The translations under genes and the position numbers were made by a program. A DNA stretch of 38,816 nucleotides, taken from positions 1 through 38,816 of the forward strand of contig CANRDN010000019.1 of NCBI GenBank assembly GCA_947629375.1, written 5' to 3'. Positions 25,878-34,788 of the stretch are shown here, one piece after another. This DNA is from an uncultured Bacilli bacterium. GTDB taxonomy: Bacteria; Bacillota_I; Bacilli_A; RF39; UBA660. Each line of letters opens with the position of its first letter. Within the stretch, counting starts at the first letter, position 1. Under the pieces are notes generated by a model. That model searched no databases. It was not told where the DNA came from and worked only from the letters and a program-made list of their open reading frames with translations.

Positions 25878-26357
25878 ATGAAAAAAAGAATTATTTTAAT
25901 TACTGTTATCTGTATTTTAATCGACCAACTTTCTAAGTTTTTAGTTATAAGTAATTTAGATGTAAATATGGGTAAGACTATAATTCCTTCTTTCTTCTCT
26001 ATTTTATATATAAAAAATACAGGTGCAGCTTGGGGAATGTTTTCAAATGGCACGATGATTCTATCTATTTTGAGTATAATATTTTTAATTCTTTTAATAA
26101 AATACATAATTGATTCTAAAAGTATCTCGAGGTTAGGTAGCTATACTTATGGTATGTTAATTGGGGGAATAATAGGTAACTTAATCGACCGATTAGTAAG
26201 ACAATATGTTGTAGACTTCTTAAGTTTTAGAATTTTTAGTTATCATTATCCAGTATTTAATTTAGCAGATGTATTTATAGTAGTTTCCGTAATATTAATA
26301 GCGTTAGAAACATTTTTCTCAAGTAAAAAGAAGGTGAGTGTAAGTGATAGCAACTAA
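25878..26357 (+). CDS. lspA: Lipoprotein signal peptidase (signal peptidase II)
   Basis: A 159-residue membrane aspartyl protease that cleaves the signal peptide of lipid-modified prolipoproteins. Four hydrophobic segments are visible. DQLSKFLV near residue 16, YIKNTGAAWGMF near 47-58, and the two catalytic Asp motifs GNLIDRL near residues 96-102 and FNLADVFIV near 122-131 are all present. Length is standard. Its end overlaps the GTG start of the rluD-type gene by 14 bases, as in the lspA-rluD pair of B. subtilis. The ribosome binding site is GGTGAT. Confidence 0.95.
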   Translation: MKKRIILITVICILIDQLSKFLVISNLDVNMGKTIIPSFFSILYIKNTGAAWGMFSNGTMILSILSIIFLILLIKYIIDSKSISRLGSYTYGMLIGGIIGNLIDRLVRQYVVDFLSFRIFSYHYPVFNLADVFIVVSVILIALETFFSSKKKVSVSDSN

Positions 26358-27237
26358 AAGTAATATAAGATTAGATAAATATTTAAATGAAGAACTTGAT
26401 ATAACAAGAAGTAAAGTTCAAAAACTTATAAAAGAAGATAAAGTTTTAGTAAACGGTAAAGGTGTAAATGCTAATTATCAAGTAAAAGAAGGGGATAATA
26501 TCGAGGTGTTATCCGAATTAAACTTTGATATCGATGTCGAGCCAGAAGATATTCCTCTTGATATTGTCTATGAAGACAAATACTTATTAATTGTCAATAA
26601 AAAAAGTGGTATGGTAGTTCATCCAGCTAATGGAAATTATTCACACACTCTTGTAAACGCGCTACTTTATCGATTTAACTTAAAAGGTGGAAATGATAAA
26701 AGTAGACCAGGAATAGTTCATCGAATAGATAAAGATACAAGTGGTGTTATGGTCGTTGCTAAAGATGAAAAAACTCACGAATTGTTAAGTGAAATGATTA
26801 AAGAGAAAAAAGTAGAAAGAATCTATTTGGCACTAGTAGATGGAATAATTATGCACGACACTGGGGACATCGATGCTCCAATTGGAAGAGACCCCGTAAA
26901 TCGTGAAAAGATGAAAGTAACAGATATTAATGCTAAAGATGCTTTTACTCATTTTAGAGTATTAAAAAGATATAAAAATGCTAATAAAACTTTAATTGAA
27001 TGCAAATTAAGTACTGGTAGAACGCACCAGATTAGAGTTCATATGGAATATATTGGACATCCTATTTATAATGATCCAGTCTATGGAAAAAGTAAGAAAA
27101 CAACTGAGTTTGGACAGTTTCTTCACTCTAAGAGTATAAGATTCATTCATCCTATAACCAAAGAAGAAATATATAAAGAAGTAGATGTACCAAAAGAATT
27201 TCAAGATTACCTTGATACACTAGAGTCAGACATTTAA
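26344..27237 (+). CDS. rluD: RluD-family 23S rRNA/tRNA pseudouridine synthase
   Basis: A 297-residue RluA/RluD-type pseudouridine synthase that isomerises uridines in structured RNA. An S4 RNA-binding domain (RLDKYLNEELDITRSKVQKL, residues 9-28) precedes the catalytic domain. PGIVHRIDKDTSGVMVVAK near 122-140 holds the catalytic Asp, and GRTHQIRVHMEYIGHPIYND near 224-243 is the conserved family signature. The start is GTG with AAGGTGA 6 bases upstream, inside the end of lspA. The 3' end overlaps tail-to-tail by 12 bases with the minus-strand TspO-like gene. The exact rRNA target cannot be assigned. Confidence 0.92.
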   Translation: MIATKSNIRLDKYLNEELDITRSKVQKLIKEDKVLVNGKGVNANYQVKEGDNIEVLSELNFDIDVEPEDIPLDIVYEDKYLLIVNKKSGMVVHPANGNYSHTLVNALLYRFNLKGGNDKSRPGIVHRIDKDTSGVMVVAKDEKTHELLSEMIKEKKVERIYLALVDGIIMHDTGDIDAPIGRDPVNREKMKVTDINAKDAFTHFRVLKRYKNANKTLIECKLSTGRTHQIRVHMEYIGHPIYNDPVYGKSKKTTEFGQFLHSKSIRFIHPITKEEIYKEVDVPKEFQDYLDTLESDI

Positions 27238-27615
27238 AAATAGAATAATTATACTTAAAAGTGTCAAAATAAAGTTCCACAAAATATATGGGATAATTAG
27301 ATTGGCACTTTTTTTATTTGAATAAATGTGACTGTTTAGGTGAATAGAGAAGACAAATTGAAATAGTTTTGTTGCAAACATAAAAAAGGGACTTGGAAGA
27401 AAAAACATAAAGATATTGTATAGTAGTTCTAAGACAAAATTTATTACAATGATAACAGTTAGTTCCTTATATAAATAGTGGTATTCAAAAATTGCTAAAA
27501 AGAAAAGAAAAATAATGAAAAAGTCTAGGATAAAATAGATGGATTTATCTATCATAAATATAGGAGTAAGGTATTGATATTGTGTTGAAAAAATGGGAAA
27601 ATTTACAAAATTCAC
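27226..27615 (-). CDS. TspO/MBR-like membrane protein (divergent)
   Basis: A 129-residue protein with four hydrophobic helices. The C-terminus KKSANLIIPYILWNFILTLL matches the TspO motif (lls-PY-lW-...-N), and the central VIIVINFVLELLYNIF fits the preceding helix. The first TspO helix, with its usual W/P residues, is poorly conserved or missing. TspO proteins bind porphyrins and other hydrophobic ligands; a role here is unknown. The start is GTG at 27615 with GAGGTG 7 bases upstream. Only 67 bases separate it from the GTG of the divergent rhomboid gene, and its 3' end overlaps rluD by 12 bases. Confidence 0.55.
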   Translation of the reverse strand: MNFVNFPIFSTQYQYLTPIFMIDKSIYFILDFFIIFLFFLAIFEYHYLYKELTVIIVINFVLELLYNIFMFFLPSPFFMFATKLFQFVFSIHLNSHIYSNKKSANLIIPYILWNFILTLLSIIILFLNV

Positions 27616-27651
27616 TTTTTTACACCTCTTTATTTATTTTATGTTATGATA

Positions 27652-27657
27652 TATAAT
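27652..27657 (+). promoter_or_regulatory. -10 box of the rhomboid gene
   Basis: TATAAT at 27652-27657 lies 25 bases before the GTG at 27683. An in-frame ATG at 27656 overlaps this box and so cannot be the start from this promoter. Confidence 0.5.
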
Positions 27658-27682
27658 GTTATTAATTGAAAGGAGTGGTATT

Positions 27683-28837
27683 GTGCCCGAACAACTAGAT
27701 AGAAAAAATGTATTAGCAATGAAGCTTCTTCATTATTTTATTACAGAAAAAAACTATAACCCAATTATTCTTCAAGGTGCTGAAGATGAGATTTGGTTAG
27801 AGAATATGAATAGTGACTATAAAATAGTTAGAATTGTTTCTAATCACATAATTAATGATGAACAATTTAACTTTGATATATTTAAGACAAAACATATAGT
27901 AAAGAAAATAAAAAGAAAGACTTTTTCTTTCTCAATGAATGTATTGTCAATTTTTATAGATTTAGATGAAGATATTAAGTTCGAAAATACAAAGAATATG
28001 AATTTTATTTCTCTATATGATGAAAATGATTTATCTAAATATAAATTTATCTATGAATCTTTCCCAGATATAAGTAATAAGCTTGAATTTAATGAACACG
28101 GCTTTCAATTGTTTATGAAAATAACAAAAGATATTAATAAAAAGAATAAAGCGGATGCTACTAAAGTAGAAGAAATATTTAAAAGAAAAATTCCCTACGT
28201 TACTATAGGATTAATTTTAATAAATACTATATTATTAATTTTAATGTATTTTTGTGGTTATGAAGCTTATTTTATCAATAAATATGCTGTATGGGGTAAA
28301 GGAATAGTTGAATATGGGGAGTATTATCGTTTAATTACTGGAACATTTTTACACGCTTTTGGTAATGGGCATTTCTTATTTAATATGTATGCATTATACA
28401 TCATTGGTTCTCAAATGGAAGGATTCCTTGGTAGATGGAAATATATAATCGTATATTTCTTTAGTGCCCTTGTTGGAAGTTTATTCTCCATAATATTCAA
28501 TGTCGATATTCCTTCGATTGGTGCTAGTGGGGCAATCTTCGGTTTACTTGGTTCACTTTTATACTTTGGATATCATTATCGTGTATACTTAGGAAGTGTT
28601 ATTAAAAGTCAAATAATTCCAATTATTCTTATAAATTTAATACTTGGATTCTTACCAGGTTCTGGAACTGACAACTTTGCACATATAGGTGGACTAATTG
28701 GTGGAGCTTTAATTACAATGGCTGTTGGTATTAAATATAAGAGTACCAAGGCTGATCAAATAAATGGCTGGATTGTATCAATAATACTTGTTTTGTTCTT
28801 ATTCTTTGTCGCATTTAACTATGTTAATTTTAGTTGA
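27683..28837 (+). CDS. Rhomboid intramembrane serine protease
   Basis: A 384-residue membrane protein. A cytoplasmic N-terminal region of about 165 residues, of a kind seen in Bacillota rhomboids, precedes six or seven membrane helices. The HGHFLFN-like segment FGNGHFLFNMYAL lies near residue 230, the nucleophile in GASGAIFGLLGS near 284, and the partner His in FAHIGGLIGGALI near 333. It cleaves membrane proteins within the bilayer. The start is GTG: AAAGGAG lies 7 bases upstream and a TATAAT box covers the alternative ATG. It precedes the ireB-ruvX genes. Confidence 0.9.
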   Translation: MPEQLDRKNVLAMKLLHYFITEKNYNPIILQGAEDEIWLENMNSDYKIVRIVSNHIINDEQFNFDIFKTKHIVKKIKRKTFSFSMNVLSIFIDLDEDIKFENTKNMNFISLYDENDLSKYKFIYESFPDISNKLEFNEHGFQLFMKITKDINKKNKADATKVEEIFKRKIPYVTIGLILINTILLILMYFCGYEAYFINKYAVWGKGIVEYGEYYRLITGTFLHAFGNGHFLFNMYALYIIGSQMEGFLGRWKYIIVYFFSALVGSLFSIIFNVDIPSIGASGAIFGLLGSLLYFGYHYRVYLGSVIKSQIIPIILINLILGFLPGSGTDNFAHIGGLIGGALITMAVGIKYKSTKADQINGWIVSIILVLFLFFVAFNYVNFS

Positions 28838-28887
28838 TTACTAGATAAAAAAATGTTAAACTTATTTTATGAATAAAGGGTGATAAT

Positions 28888-29160
28888 ATGGATGATTCTT
28901 TAGAGAATAGTGAAATAGAAAAAACTTCGTTATATTCGATTGATGATTTTGAGGAATCTTTAGTAAGTTCTACTTTAAAAGAAGTATGTGTTGCCTTAAA
29001 GGAAAAAGGTTACAATGAAATCAATCAGTTAGTTGGTTATATTATGAGTGGAGATCCAGGGTACATCTCATCTCATAATGATGCTAGAAATAAAATCTCT
29101 AGTATTGAGAGAAGTACTATTATTGAAGTTCTATTAAAAAATTATGTAAATAAACTATGA
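28888..29160 (+). CDS. ireB: IreB-family regulatory phosphoprotein (YrzL/DUF965)
   Basis: A 90-residue IreB homologue. In Enterococcus IreB is a substrate of the PASTA kinase IreK and negatively regulates cephalosporin resistance. The family core LKEVCVALKEKGYNEINQLVGYIMSGDPGYI (given in part: NQLVGYIMSGDPGYISSH) and the ending NARxxI..IER...E.LL..Y are present. A Thr near the N-terminus (KTSLYSIDDF) could be the phosphosite, by analogy. GGTGAT lies before the ATG. Its stop overlaps the ruvX start as ATGA, as in the conserved yrzL-yrrK pair. Confidence 0.92.
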   Translation: MDDSLENSEIEKTSLYSIDDFEESLVSSTLKEVCVALKEKGYNEINQLVGYIMSGDPGYISSHNDARNKISSIERSTIIEVLLKNYVNKL

Positions 29161-29567
29161 GATATTTAGGACTTGATTTAGGAAGTAAAACACTTGGAGT
29201 GAGTATATCTGACCCAAGTGGAATAATAGCAAGTAGTTATACCATAATAAGACATAATGAAGAATATGAAAGATTAATAGAAGAAGTAGAAAAAATAGTC
29301 GAAGAAAAGAAAATAGATAAGATAGTGTTGGGTCTACCTAAAAATATGAACGGTACAATTGGACCTAAAGGTGAGTTATCTTATAAATTTAAAGAGATGC
29401 TAGAAAAAAGAACAAATTTAGAAGTTATTTTAGAAGATGAGAGATTATCAACTAAAGAAGCAACTGATTTGTTAATAAAAAATGATACATCTAGAAAGAA
29501 ACGCAAAGAAGTAGTTGATAGTGTGGCTGCAACGATTATATTACAATCGTATTTAGATAGAAAATAA
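29157..29567 (+). CDS. ruvX: RuvX/YqgF Holliday junction resolvase-like nuclease
   Basis: A 136-residue RNase H-fold protein. YLGLDLGSKTLGVSISD at residues 3-19 holds the first catalytic Asp, VLGLPKNMNGTIGP (about 58-71) the family loop, EDERLSTKEA (about 99-108) the Glu/Asp pair, and KEVVDSVAATIILQSYL the C-terminal Asp helix. It is thought to act in 16S rRNA 5'-end processing (E. coli YqgF) or junction resolution. It overlaps ireB by 4 bases and lies 14 bases before the DUF1292 gene. Confidence 0.94.
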   Translation: MRYLGLDLGSKTLGVSISDPSGIIASSYTIIRHNEEYERLIEEVEKIVEEKKIDKIVLGLPKNMNGTIGPKGELSYKFKEMLEKRTNLEVILEDERLSTKEATDLLIKNDTSRKKRKEVVDSVAATIILQSYLDRK

Positions 29568-29581
29568 AAAGGAGAGTTAAA

Positions 29582-29899
29582 ATGGAAGAAAAAAATATGG
29601 AAAACACTTTTAAAATTATTAATGACAAAGGAGAAGAAGTAATGTGTGATGTTTTATTCACATTCGACTCCGAAGAAACAAAGAAAAGTTATATAGTATA
29701 TACTGATAACTCAAAAGACCAAGAAGGAAATGTTCAAGTTTATGCATCTATCTATGATCCAAATCAAGAAGATCAAAAACTAGAACCAATTCAAACTGAA
29801 AAAGAATGGAAAGTAATCGAAACAATTTTAAATACATTACAAGAAGAAATAAAGAAGAAGATTGATAGTACTGCAGATGAAGGAAATGACGAGCAATAA
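29582..29899 (+). CDS. DUF1292 protein (YrzB-like)
   Basis: A 105-residue acidic protein of the DUF1292 family, function unknown. NDKGEEVMCDVLFTFDSEETKKSYIVYTD and VYASIYDP are typical, here seen at residues 14-42 and 54-61. GGAGAG lies before the ATG. It occupies the yrzB position between ruvX and mltG as in B. subtilis. The stop codon lies inside a short hairpin. Confidence 0.9.
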   Translation: MEEKNMENTFKIINDKGEEVMCDVLFTFDSEETKKSYIVYTDNSKDQEGNVQVYASIYDPNQEDQKLEPIQTEKEWKVIETILNTLQEEIKKKIDSTADEGNDEQ

Positions 29900-29912
29900 T
29901 GCTCGTTTCTTA
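29888..29912 (+). terminator. Weak terminator-like hairpin after DUF1292
   Basis: ACGAGCA (29888-29894) pairs with TGCTCGT (29899-29905), 7 bp, followed by TTCTTATT rather than a clean T run. It may give partial termination before mltG. Confidence 0.45.
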
Positions 29913-29920
29913 TTAGCAGT

Positions 29921-31006
29921 ATGAAGACTTTTAGAAACATAATGATAGCACTTGTGTGCTTAGTTTTTGTAACCATTGTTGTTCTTGGAATAACTTATAA
30001 AGTAAATATAAGTCCAATGGATAAAGATGATAAAACACCAATAGAAGTAGTAATACCTGAAAAGACATCAGTAAAAGAAATAGGTAAAATATTAGAAGAA
30101 AAGAAATTAATAAGAAGCAGTACATTTTTTAATATTTATGTTAAATTATTTGGTGTTGGAAGTATGAAAGCTACAACATATTACTTATCACGCGATATGG
30201 ACTTAAAAGAAATAATAAAAACTTTGGAGAAGGGTAATTCTTATAATCCTAACGAAATAAGTATTACTTTCAAAGAAGGAATCAATATGAGGGAAGTTGC
30301 TTTAGTAATTGAAAAATCGACAAATAATAGTTATGATTCAGTTATTGAGAAAGCAAATGATACGGAATACATCGATTCCTTAATAGAAAAATATTGGTTT
30401 ATAACAGATGATATAAAAAATGAAAATATCTATTATAAATTAGAGGGATATTTGTTCCCAGATACTTATAACTTTAAAAGTAAGGACGTAACAGTAGAAG
30501 AAATATTTAATAAAATGCTTGACGAAATGGGTAAGAAACTAGAGCCATACAAAGAACAAATTGAAGAATCTAATATGAGTGTTCACGAGATTATCACTCT
30601 TGCAAGTATGATTCAAGAAGAGACAATTAATGCGAAAGACTATCCTAAAAATGCTGCAAGTGTTTTCGTAAACAGAATCAATAGAGGAATGAGTTTGGGA
30701 AGTGACGTTACAACTCGTTATGCCCTTAAAATAGATGACCCAACCATTCCATTAAATGACGAGCAATTTAATACAAAGAATCCATATAACACGAGACTTA
30801 CAGATGGTTCAATGAATGGAAAATTACCAGTAGGACCAATCTGTACTATATCTACTTACAGCTTGGAAGCTGCAATAAATCCTGCTAAGACAGATTATAT
30901 TTACTTTATTTCTAATATAAAGACTAAAGAGATGTTCTTCTACAACAACAGTAGAGACTTCGAAAAGAAAAAAGCTGAATTGAATTCTGTCAATAATGGA
31001 TTATAA
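29921..31006 (+). CDS. mltG: Endolytic murein transglycosylase MltG (YceG-like)
   Basis: A 361-residue membrane-anchored lytic transglycosylase that cuts nascent glycan strands. An N-terminal membrane helix (about 7-27) is followed by an extracellular domain. LEGYLFPDTYNF near residue 177 and the catalytic Glu in LASMIQEETINAKDYPKNA (about 227-245, partly quoted) are family hallmarks. YNTRLTDGSMNGKLPVGPI and the Asn-Pro-Ala-Lys motif follow, then YFISN near the end. It sits in the yrrL position. No good ribosome binding site is visible before the ATG, and the hairpin just upstream may limit expression. Confidence 0.94.
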   Translation: MKTFRNIMIALVCLVFVTIVVLGITYKVNISPMDKDDKTPIEVVIPEKTSVKEIGKILEEKKLIRSSTFFNIYVKLFGVGSMKATTYYLSRDMDLKEIIKTLEKGNSYNPNEISITFKEGINMREVALVIEKSTNNSYDSVIEKANDTEYIDSLIEKYWFITDDIKNENIYYKLEGYLFPDTYNFKSKDVTVEEIFNKMLDEMGKKLEPYKEQIEESNMSVHEIITLASMIQEETINAKDYPKNAASVFVNRINRGMSLGSDVTTRYALKIDDPTIPLNDEQFNTKNPYNTRLTDGSMNGKLPVGPICTISTYSLEAAINPAKTDYIYFISNIKTKEMFFYNNSRDFEKKKAELNSVNNGL

Positions 31007-31020
31007 GAAAAGAGATAATT

Positions 31021-31620
31021 ATGTCAAATTACACAATGATAAAAGAAATAAAAGAATATGCGAAAACTAACGATGTACCGATAATGCAAGATGAAGGAAT
31101 TGATTTTTTGACTACATTTATAATAAAAAATCAAATAAATAGTGTCTTGGAAATAGGTACTGCCATTGGTTATTCAGCTATAATGATGGCTTTAGCAAAT
31201 CCAAACTTAAAGATTGTCACAGTAGAAAGAGATGAAGAAAGATATCTTGAAGCAATTAAAAACATTAAAAAGTTTAATTTAGAAGGTAGAATAACACCAT
31301 TATTTCAAGATGCTTTAGAATTAACTCTCAATAATAAATTCGACTTAATCTTTTTAGATGGAGCTAAAGGACAAAATATAAACTTTTTTGAACACTTTGA
31401 AAAGAATCTAAATGATAATGGGTATTTCATAACAGATAATATTGGTTTTCACGGTTATGTCGAAAAAGATGAAAATGAAATAAAAAGTAGAAACTTAAGA
31501 GGGTTAGTAAGAAAGATAAAAGCATATATCGAATACTTAAAAGAAAATCCAAATTATGATACTACATTTTATAAAAAAGGAGACGGTATAGCCGTTTCAC
31601 ACAAAAAAGAAATTGGGTGA
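31021..31620 (+). CDS. trmR: SAM-dependent O-methyltransferase, TrmR-like (YrrM)
   Basis: A 199-residue class I methyltransferase. VLEIGTAIGYSAI near residues 41-53 binds SAM, VERDEER near 69 marks the adenosine-binding acidic residue, and FDLIFLDGAKGQ near 108-120 holds the metal/catalytic Asp, as in COMT-like enzymes. In B. subtilis YrrM (TrmR) converts 5-hydroxyuridine to 5-methoxyuridine at tRNA wobble position 34. The two U32 genes directly downstream would make the hydroxyuridine, which supports that assignment. AAGAGAT precedes the ATG, and its stop codon lies in the GGTGAT site of the next gene. Confidence 0.85.
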   Translation: MSNYTMIKEIKEYAKTNDVPIMQDEGIDFLTTFIIKNQINSVLEIGTAIGYSAIMMALANPNLKIVTVERDEERYLEAIKNIKKFNLEGRITPLFQDALELTLNNKFDLIFLDGAKGQNINFFEHFEKNLNDNGYFITDNIGFHGYVEKDENEIKSRNLRGLVRKIKAYIEYLKENPNYDTTFYKKGDGIAVSHKKEIG

Positions 31621-31624
31621 TATT

Positions 31625-32479
31625 ATGAAGCTTGCAGTTGTTGCAAACAGTGTAAGTAATATACTTGAATATCAAAAAATAGGGGCTGATGCCTTTATTT
31701 TTGGTTTAAAGAATTACTCGAGTGGTTATAATAATGAACTTACAATTGAAGAAATTAAAAAGTTAAAAGAAACTTATGATGGAGAACTTTTTATTGCTGT
31801 TAATAAAAATATTTTTAATCGTGAGTTAGAAGAGTTAGAAAAAGATTTGACCATTTTAGATGAGTTAAATATATCTGGCGTACTTTTTTATGATCTTGCC
31901 GTTTTATCGATAAGAAATAGGCTTAACCTTAAGTTACCACTTATCTGGAATCAAACTCATATGGTTACAAACTATAATACTTGTAATTACTATTATGATA
32001 AGGGATGTAAGTATGGAGTTCTTGCTAGTGAAATTACTTTAGATGAGGTAAATGAAATAAGTTCAAAGACAAAAATGAAATTGTTCTTAAATATTTTGGG
32101 GTACCCAGTTATGGGTTATTCTAGAAGACATCTATTAAAGAACTATTTTAAATCTATCGAAAAAGAAAGAACAAAGGATACTTATACGATAAAAAATAAT
32201 AATGAAGACTATATAATAACAGAAGAAGAAAATGGTAACGCTTTATACTATGGGAAACCACTTAATGGAAGTGTTGTAGCAAATAAAGTAAATGTAGACT
32301 ACTTAATACTTAATGACTATTTATTTGAACAAGAAACTTTTTCTAAGGCACTAGAATTATTTAAAAAGTTAATAACTTCCAAAGATGAAAAATACAGAGA
32401 AGAAATAGATAAATTAGTAGGGGATAATAGAGGCTTCTTCTTTAAGAAGACAATCTATAAGGTGAAGAAAGATGACTAA
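31625..32479 (+). CDS. trhP1: U32 peptidase-family protein, TrhP1-like (YrrN)
   Basis: A roughly 284-residue TIM-barrel protein of the U32 family lacking the cysteine-rich signature of its partner. MKLAVVANSVSNILEYQKIG and the central NILGYPVMGYSRRHLLKNYF are typical of YrrN. With TrhP2 it is thought to form the prephenate-dependent tRNA U34 hydroxylase. The start is the ATG at 31625 with GGTGAT 3-4 bases upstream; a TTG 12 bases earlier lies in the end of trmR. It overlaps the next gene by 8 bases, which suggests translational coupling. Confidence 0.82.
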   Translation: MKLAVVANSVSNILEYQKIGADAFIFGLKNYSSGYNNELTIEEIKKLKETYDGELFIAVNKNIFNRELEELEKDLTILDELNISGVLFYDLAVLSIRNRLNLKLPLIWNQTHMVTNYNTCNYYYDKGCKYGVLASEITLDEVNEISSKTKMKLFLNILGYPVMGYSRRHLLKNYFKSIEKERTKDTYTIKNNNEDYIITEEENGNALYYGKPLNGSVVANKVNVDYLILNDYLFEQETFSKALELFKKLITSKDEKYREEIDKLVGDNRGFFFKKTIYKVKKDD

Positions 32480-33653
32480 AAAAGTAGAATTATTGTCACC
32501 TGCTGGTGATATAGAAAAATTAAAAATATCGCTTCTTTATGGAGCAGATGCTGTATATTTTGGAGGACAGGACTACAGTTTAAGAGCAAATGCCAACAAC
32601 TTCAGTATCGAAGAAATAAAAGATGCTTGTACTTTTGCTCACAGTCTTAATAAAAAAGTTTATTTAACTTTAAATATCGTTTTTCACAATGAAGATTTAG
32701 AAAATGTAAATAAGTTTATAAAGGATGTCGTGGACGCAGGAATCGATGCCTTTATTGTAAGTGATCCATTTATCATCAAATATATTAAAGATAACTTCCC
32801 TGTTGAAGTTCATTTAAGTACTCAAGGATCTACTACTAATAAGGAAGCAGTTAAATATTGGAAACAGGAAGGTGTCGATAGAGTAGTTCTTGCTCGTGAA
32901 GTATCAATTAAAGAAATAAAAGAAATATACGATGAGACTGGACTTGACCTCGAAGTGTTTATTCACGGTGCAATGTGCACTTTTTATAGTGGCAGATGTT
33001 GTCTATCCAATTATTTTACTAATAGGGACTCTAACCGTGGAGGATGTGCTCAAATATGTCGTTTTGCTTTCGATATTTTGGATGACGAAGATAAGTTTAC
33101 GATGGCCACAAAAGACCTAAATATGGCAAGTTTATTAGATAAATTAATCGAAACAGGTGTCAGATCTTTAAAAGTAGAAGGTAGAATGCGTTCTTCTTAT
33201 TATCTTGCTACAGTAATTTCTTCATATCGAAAATTAATTGATGCATATTATAGTAATAACTTAACTGAAGAGTTAATTAAGAAAGAAGAAAAAATATTAT
33301 CTCGAGTTGCTAACCGTGAGACAAGTACCCACTATTATCTAAAAGAAGCAGACCATACTGACCAATATTACACGGGAAGACAAGAACTATCTAATCAGGA
33401 CTTTTTAGCACTCGTTCTTGATTATGATAAAGAAACACATATTGCGACAATAACAGAAAGGAACTATTTTCAAGTAGGGGATGAAGTAGAAATATTCACA
33501 CCGGATGGTAAGACTTATTCGTTTACTGTCGAAAAGTTATATGATGAGTTTATGAATCCAATAACTGTTGCAAGACATCCTGAAGAAATACTAAAGTTAG
33601 TTGTCGATTATGATATCGTAAAAGACTCAATGATGAGAGTAAAGGTGAAATAG
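32472..33653 (+). CDS. trhP2: U32 peptidase-family protein, TrhP2-like (YrrO)
   Basis: A 393-residue member of family U32 with the full signature: EVFIHGAMCTFYSGRCCLSN near residues 156-175 and NRGGCAQICRF near 188-198. The conserved cysteines are likely to bind an iron-sulphur cluster. In bacteria TrhP uses prephenate to hydroxylate uridine 34 of tRNA, so the trmR-trhP1-trhP2 block makes mo5U at the wobble position, widening decoding of four-fold codon boxes. A C-terminal barrel (about 310-393) completes the usual length. The stop TAG directly abuts the ATG of the next gene. Confidence 0.88.
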   Translation: MTKKVELLSPAGDIEKLKISLLYGADAVYFGGQDYSLRANANNFSIEEIKDACTFAHSLNKKVYLTLNIVFHNEDLENVNKFIKDVVDAGIDAFIVSDPFIIKYIKDNFPVEVHLSTQGSTTNKEAVKYWKQEGVDRVVLAREVSIKEIKEIYDETGLDLEVFIHGAMCTFYSGRCCLSNYFTNRDSNRGGCAQICRFAFDILDDEDKFTMATKDLNMASLLDKLIETGVRSLKVEGRMRSSYYLATVISSYRKLIDAYYSNNLTEELIKKEEKILSRVANRETSTHYYLKEADHTDQYYTGRQELSNQDFLALVLDYDKETHIATITERNYFQVGDEVEIFTPDGKTYSFTVEKLYDEFMNPITVARHPEEILKLVVDYDIVKDSMMRVKVK

Positions 33654-34778
33654 ATGGATGTTTTAGAAATAATAAAAGAAAATTTATATCTTAAAGAAGA
33701 AAATTTGTCTATTTATGCGTGTAAAAGTAGTGATGCAATTAGAATTAAAGAAGCTAAGGAAGATATTAGACCACCATTTTTCCACGATACAGATACGATA
33801 ATCCACAGCAGTTCTTTTGCAAGATATATGAATAAAACGCAAGTGTACTCATTTGAAAAGCACGACCATATCTCAAGAAGGATGCTTCATGTTCAACTTG
33901 TCAGTAAAATTGCAAGAACAATCGGTAGGTGCCTAAACTTAAATGAAGACTTAATTGAAGCGATAGGGCTTGGACACGATATTGGTCACACACCTTTAGG
34001 GCATATGGGAGAAAGATTCTTAAATGAAATATCCCAAAAAGAATTAGGAATACCTTTTATGCACAACTTACAGAGTGTAAGAACATTTATGACTTTAAGT
34101 AACAATGGAAAAGGTAATAACTTGACTATTCAGACTTTAGACGGGATGATGTGCCATAATGGTGAGATGCTAGAAAACATCTACAAACCTCGACCTAAAA
34201 CTAAAGATGAGTTTATCTTAGACTACTTGAGATCTTGTCAAGATAAAGACTATGCGAACAAAGTAAGACCGATGACTCTAGAAGGGTGTGTCGTAAGAAT
34301 ATCCGATGTTATCGCCTATATCGGTCGTGATATCGAAGATGCGATAATCCTAGGTAAATTAAAAAGGGACCAAATCCCAGAAGAAATAACTAAAGTACTA
34401 GGAAACAACAACCGTGAAATAATAAATTCTATCGTTTTAGATATAGTAAAAAACAGTTTCGGTAAAAACGAAATAGTACTTAGTAAAGAAGTTTTTGAAG
34501 CTGTCAACAAATTAAAAGCTTTCAATTATGAAAATATTTATAATAATGCGAATACAAAAGAAGAAGTTGCATATTATAAAGAAGGCATAAATAAACTTTA
34601 TTATTCACTTTTAGATGATTTAAAAAATAATAAAGAAAATAGTAAAATCTATAAAATGTTTTTACTAAATATGGATAAAAGTTATATTGAAAATACAAGT
34701 GATAAACAGATAGTCATCGATTTCATTGCTGGAATGACTGATGATTATTTCTTAGAACAAGTAAAAGAATGCTGTTAA
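33654..34778 (+). CDS. dgt: dGTP triphosphohydrolase-like HD protein
   Basis: A 374-residue HD-domain nucleotidase. SSFARYMNKTQVYSFEKHDH near residue 52-71, RRMLHVQLVSKIARTIGR near 73-90, and the metal-binding GLGHDIGHTPLGHMGE near 104-119 form the classical dGTPase signature. It would cleave dGTP (perhaps other dNTPs, as in EF1143-type enzymes) to deoxynucleoside and triphosphate. GGTGA within the end of trhP2 serves as ribosome binding site. In B. subtilis udk lies in this place between yrrO and greA. Confidence 0.88.
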   Translation: MDVLEIIKENLYLKEENLSIYACKSSDAIRIKEAKEDIRPPFFHDTDTIIHSSSFARYMNKTQVYSFEKHDHISRRMLHVQLVSKIARTIGRCLNLNEDLIEAIGLGHDIGHTPLGHMGERFLNEISQKELGIPFMHNLQSVRTFMTLSNNGKGNNLTIQTLDGMMCHNGEMLENIYKPRPKTKDEFILDYLRSCQDKDYANKVRPMTLEGCVVRISDVIAYIGRDIEDAIILGKLKRDQIPEEITKVLGNNNREIINSIVLDIVKNSFGKNEIVLSKEVFEAVNKLKAFNYENIYNNANTKEEVAYYKEGINKLYYSLLDDLKNNKENSKIYKMFLLNMDKSYIENTSDKQIVIDFIAGMTDDYFLEQVKECC

Positions 34779-34788
34779 CAACATTTAC

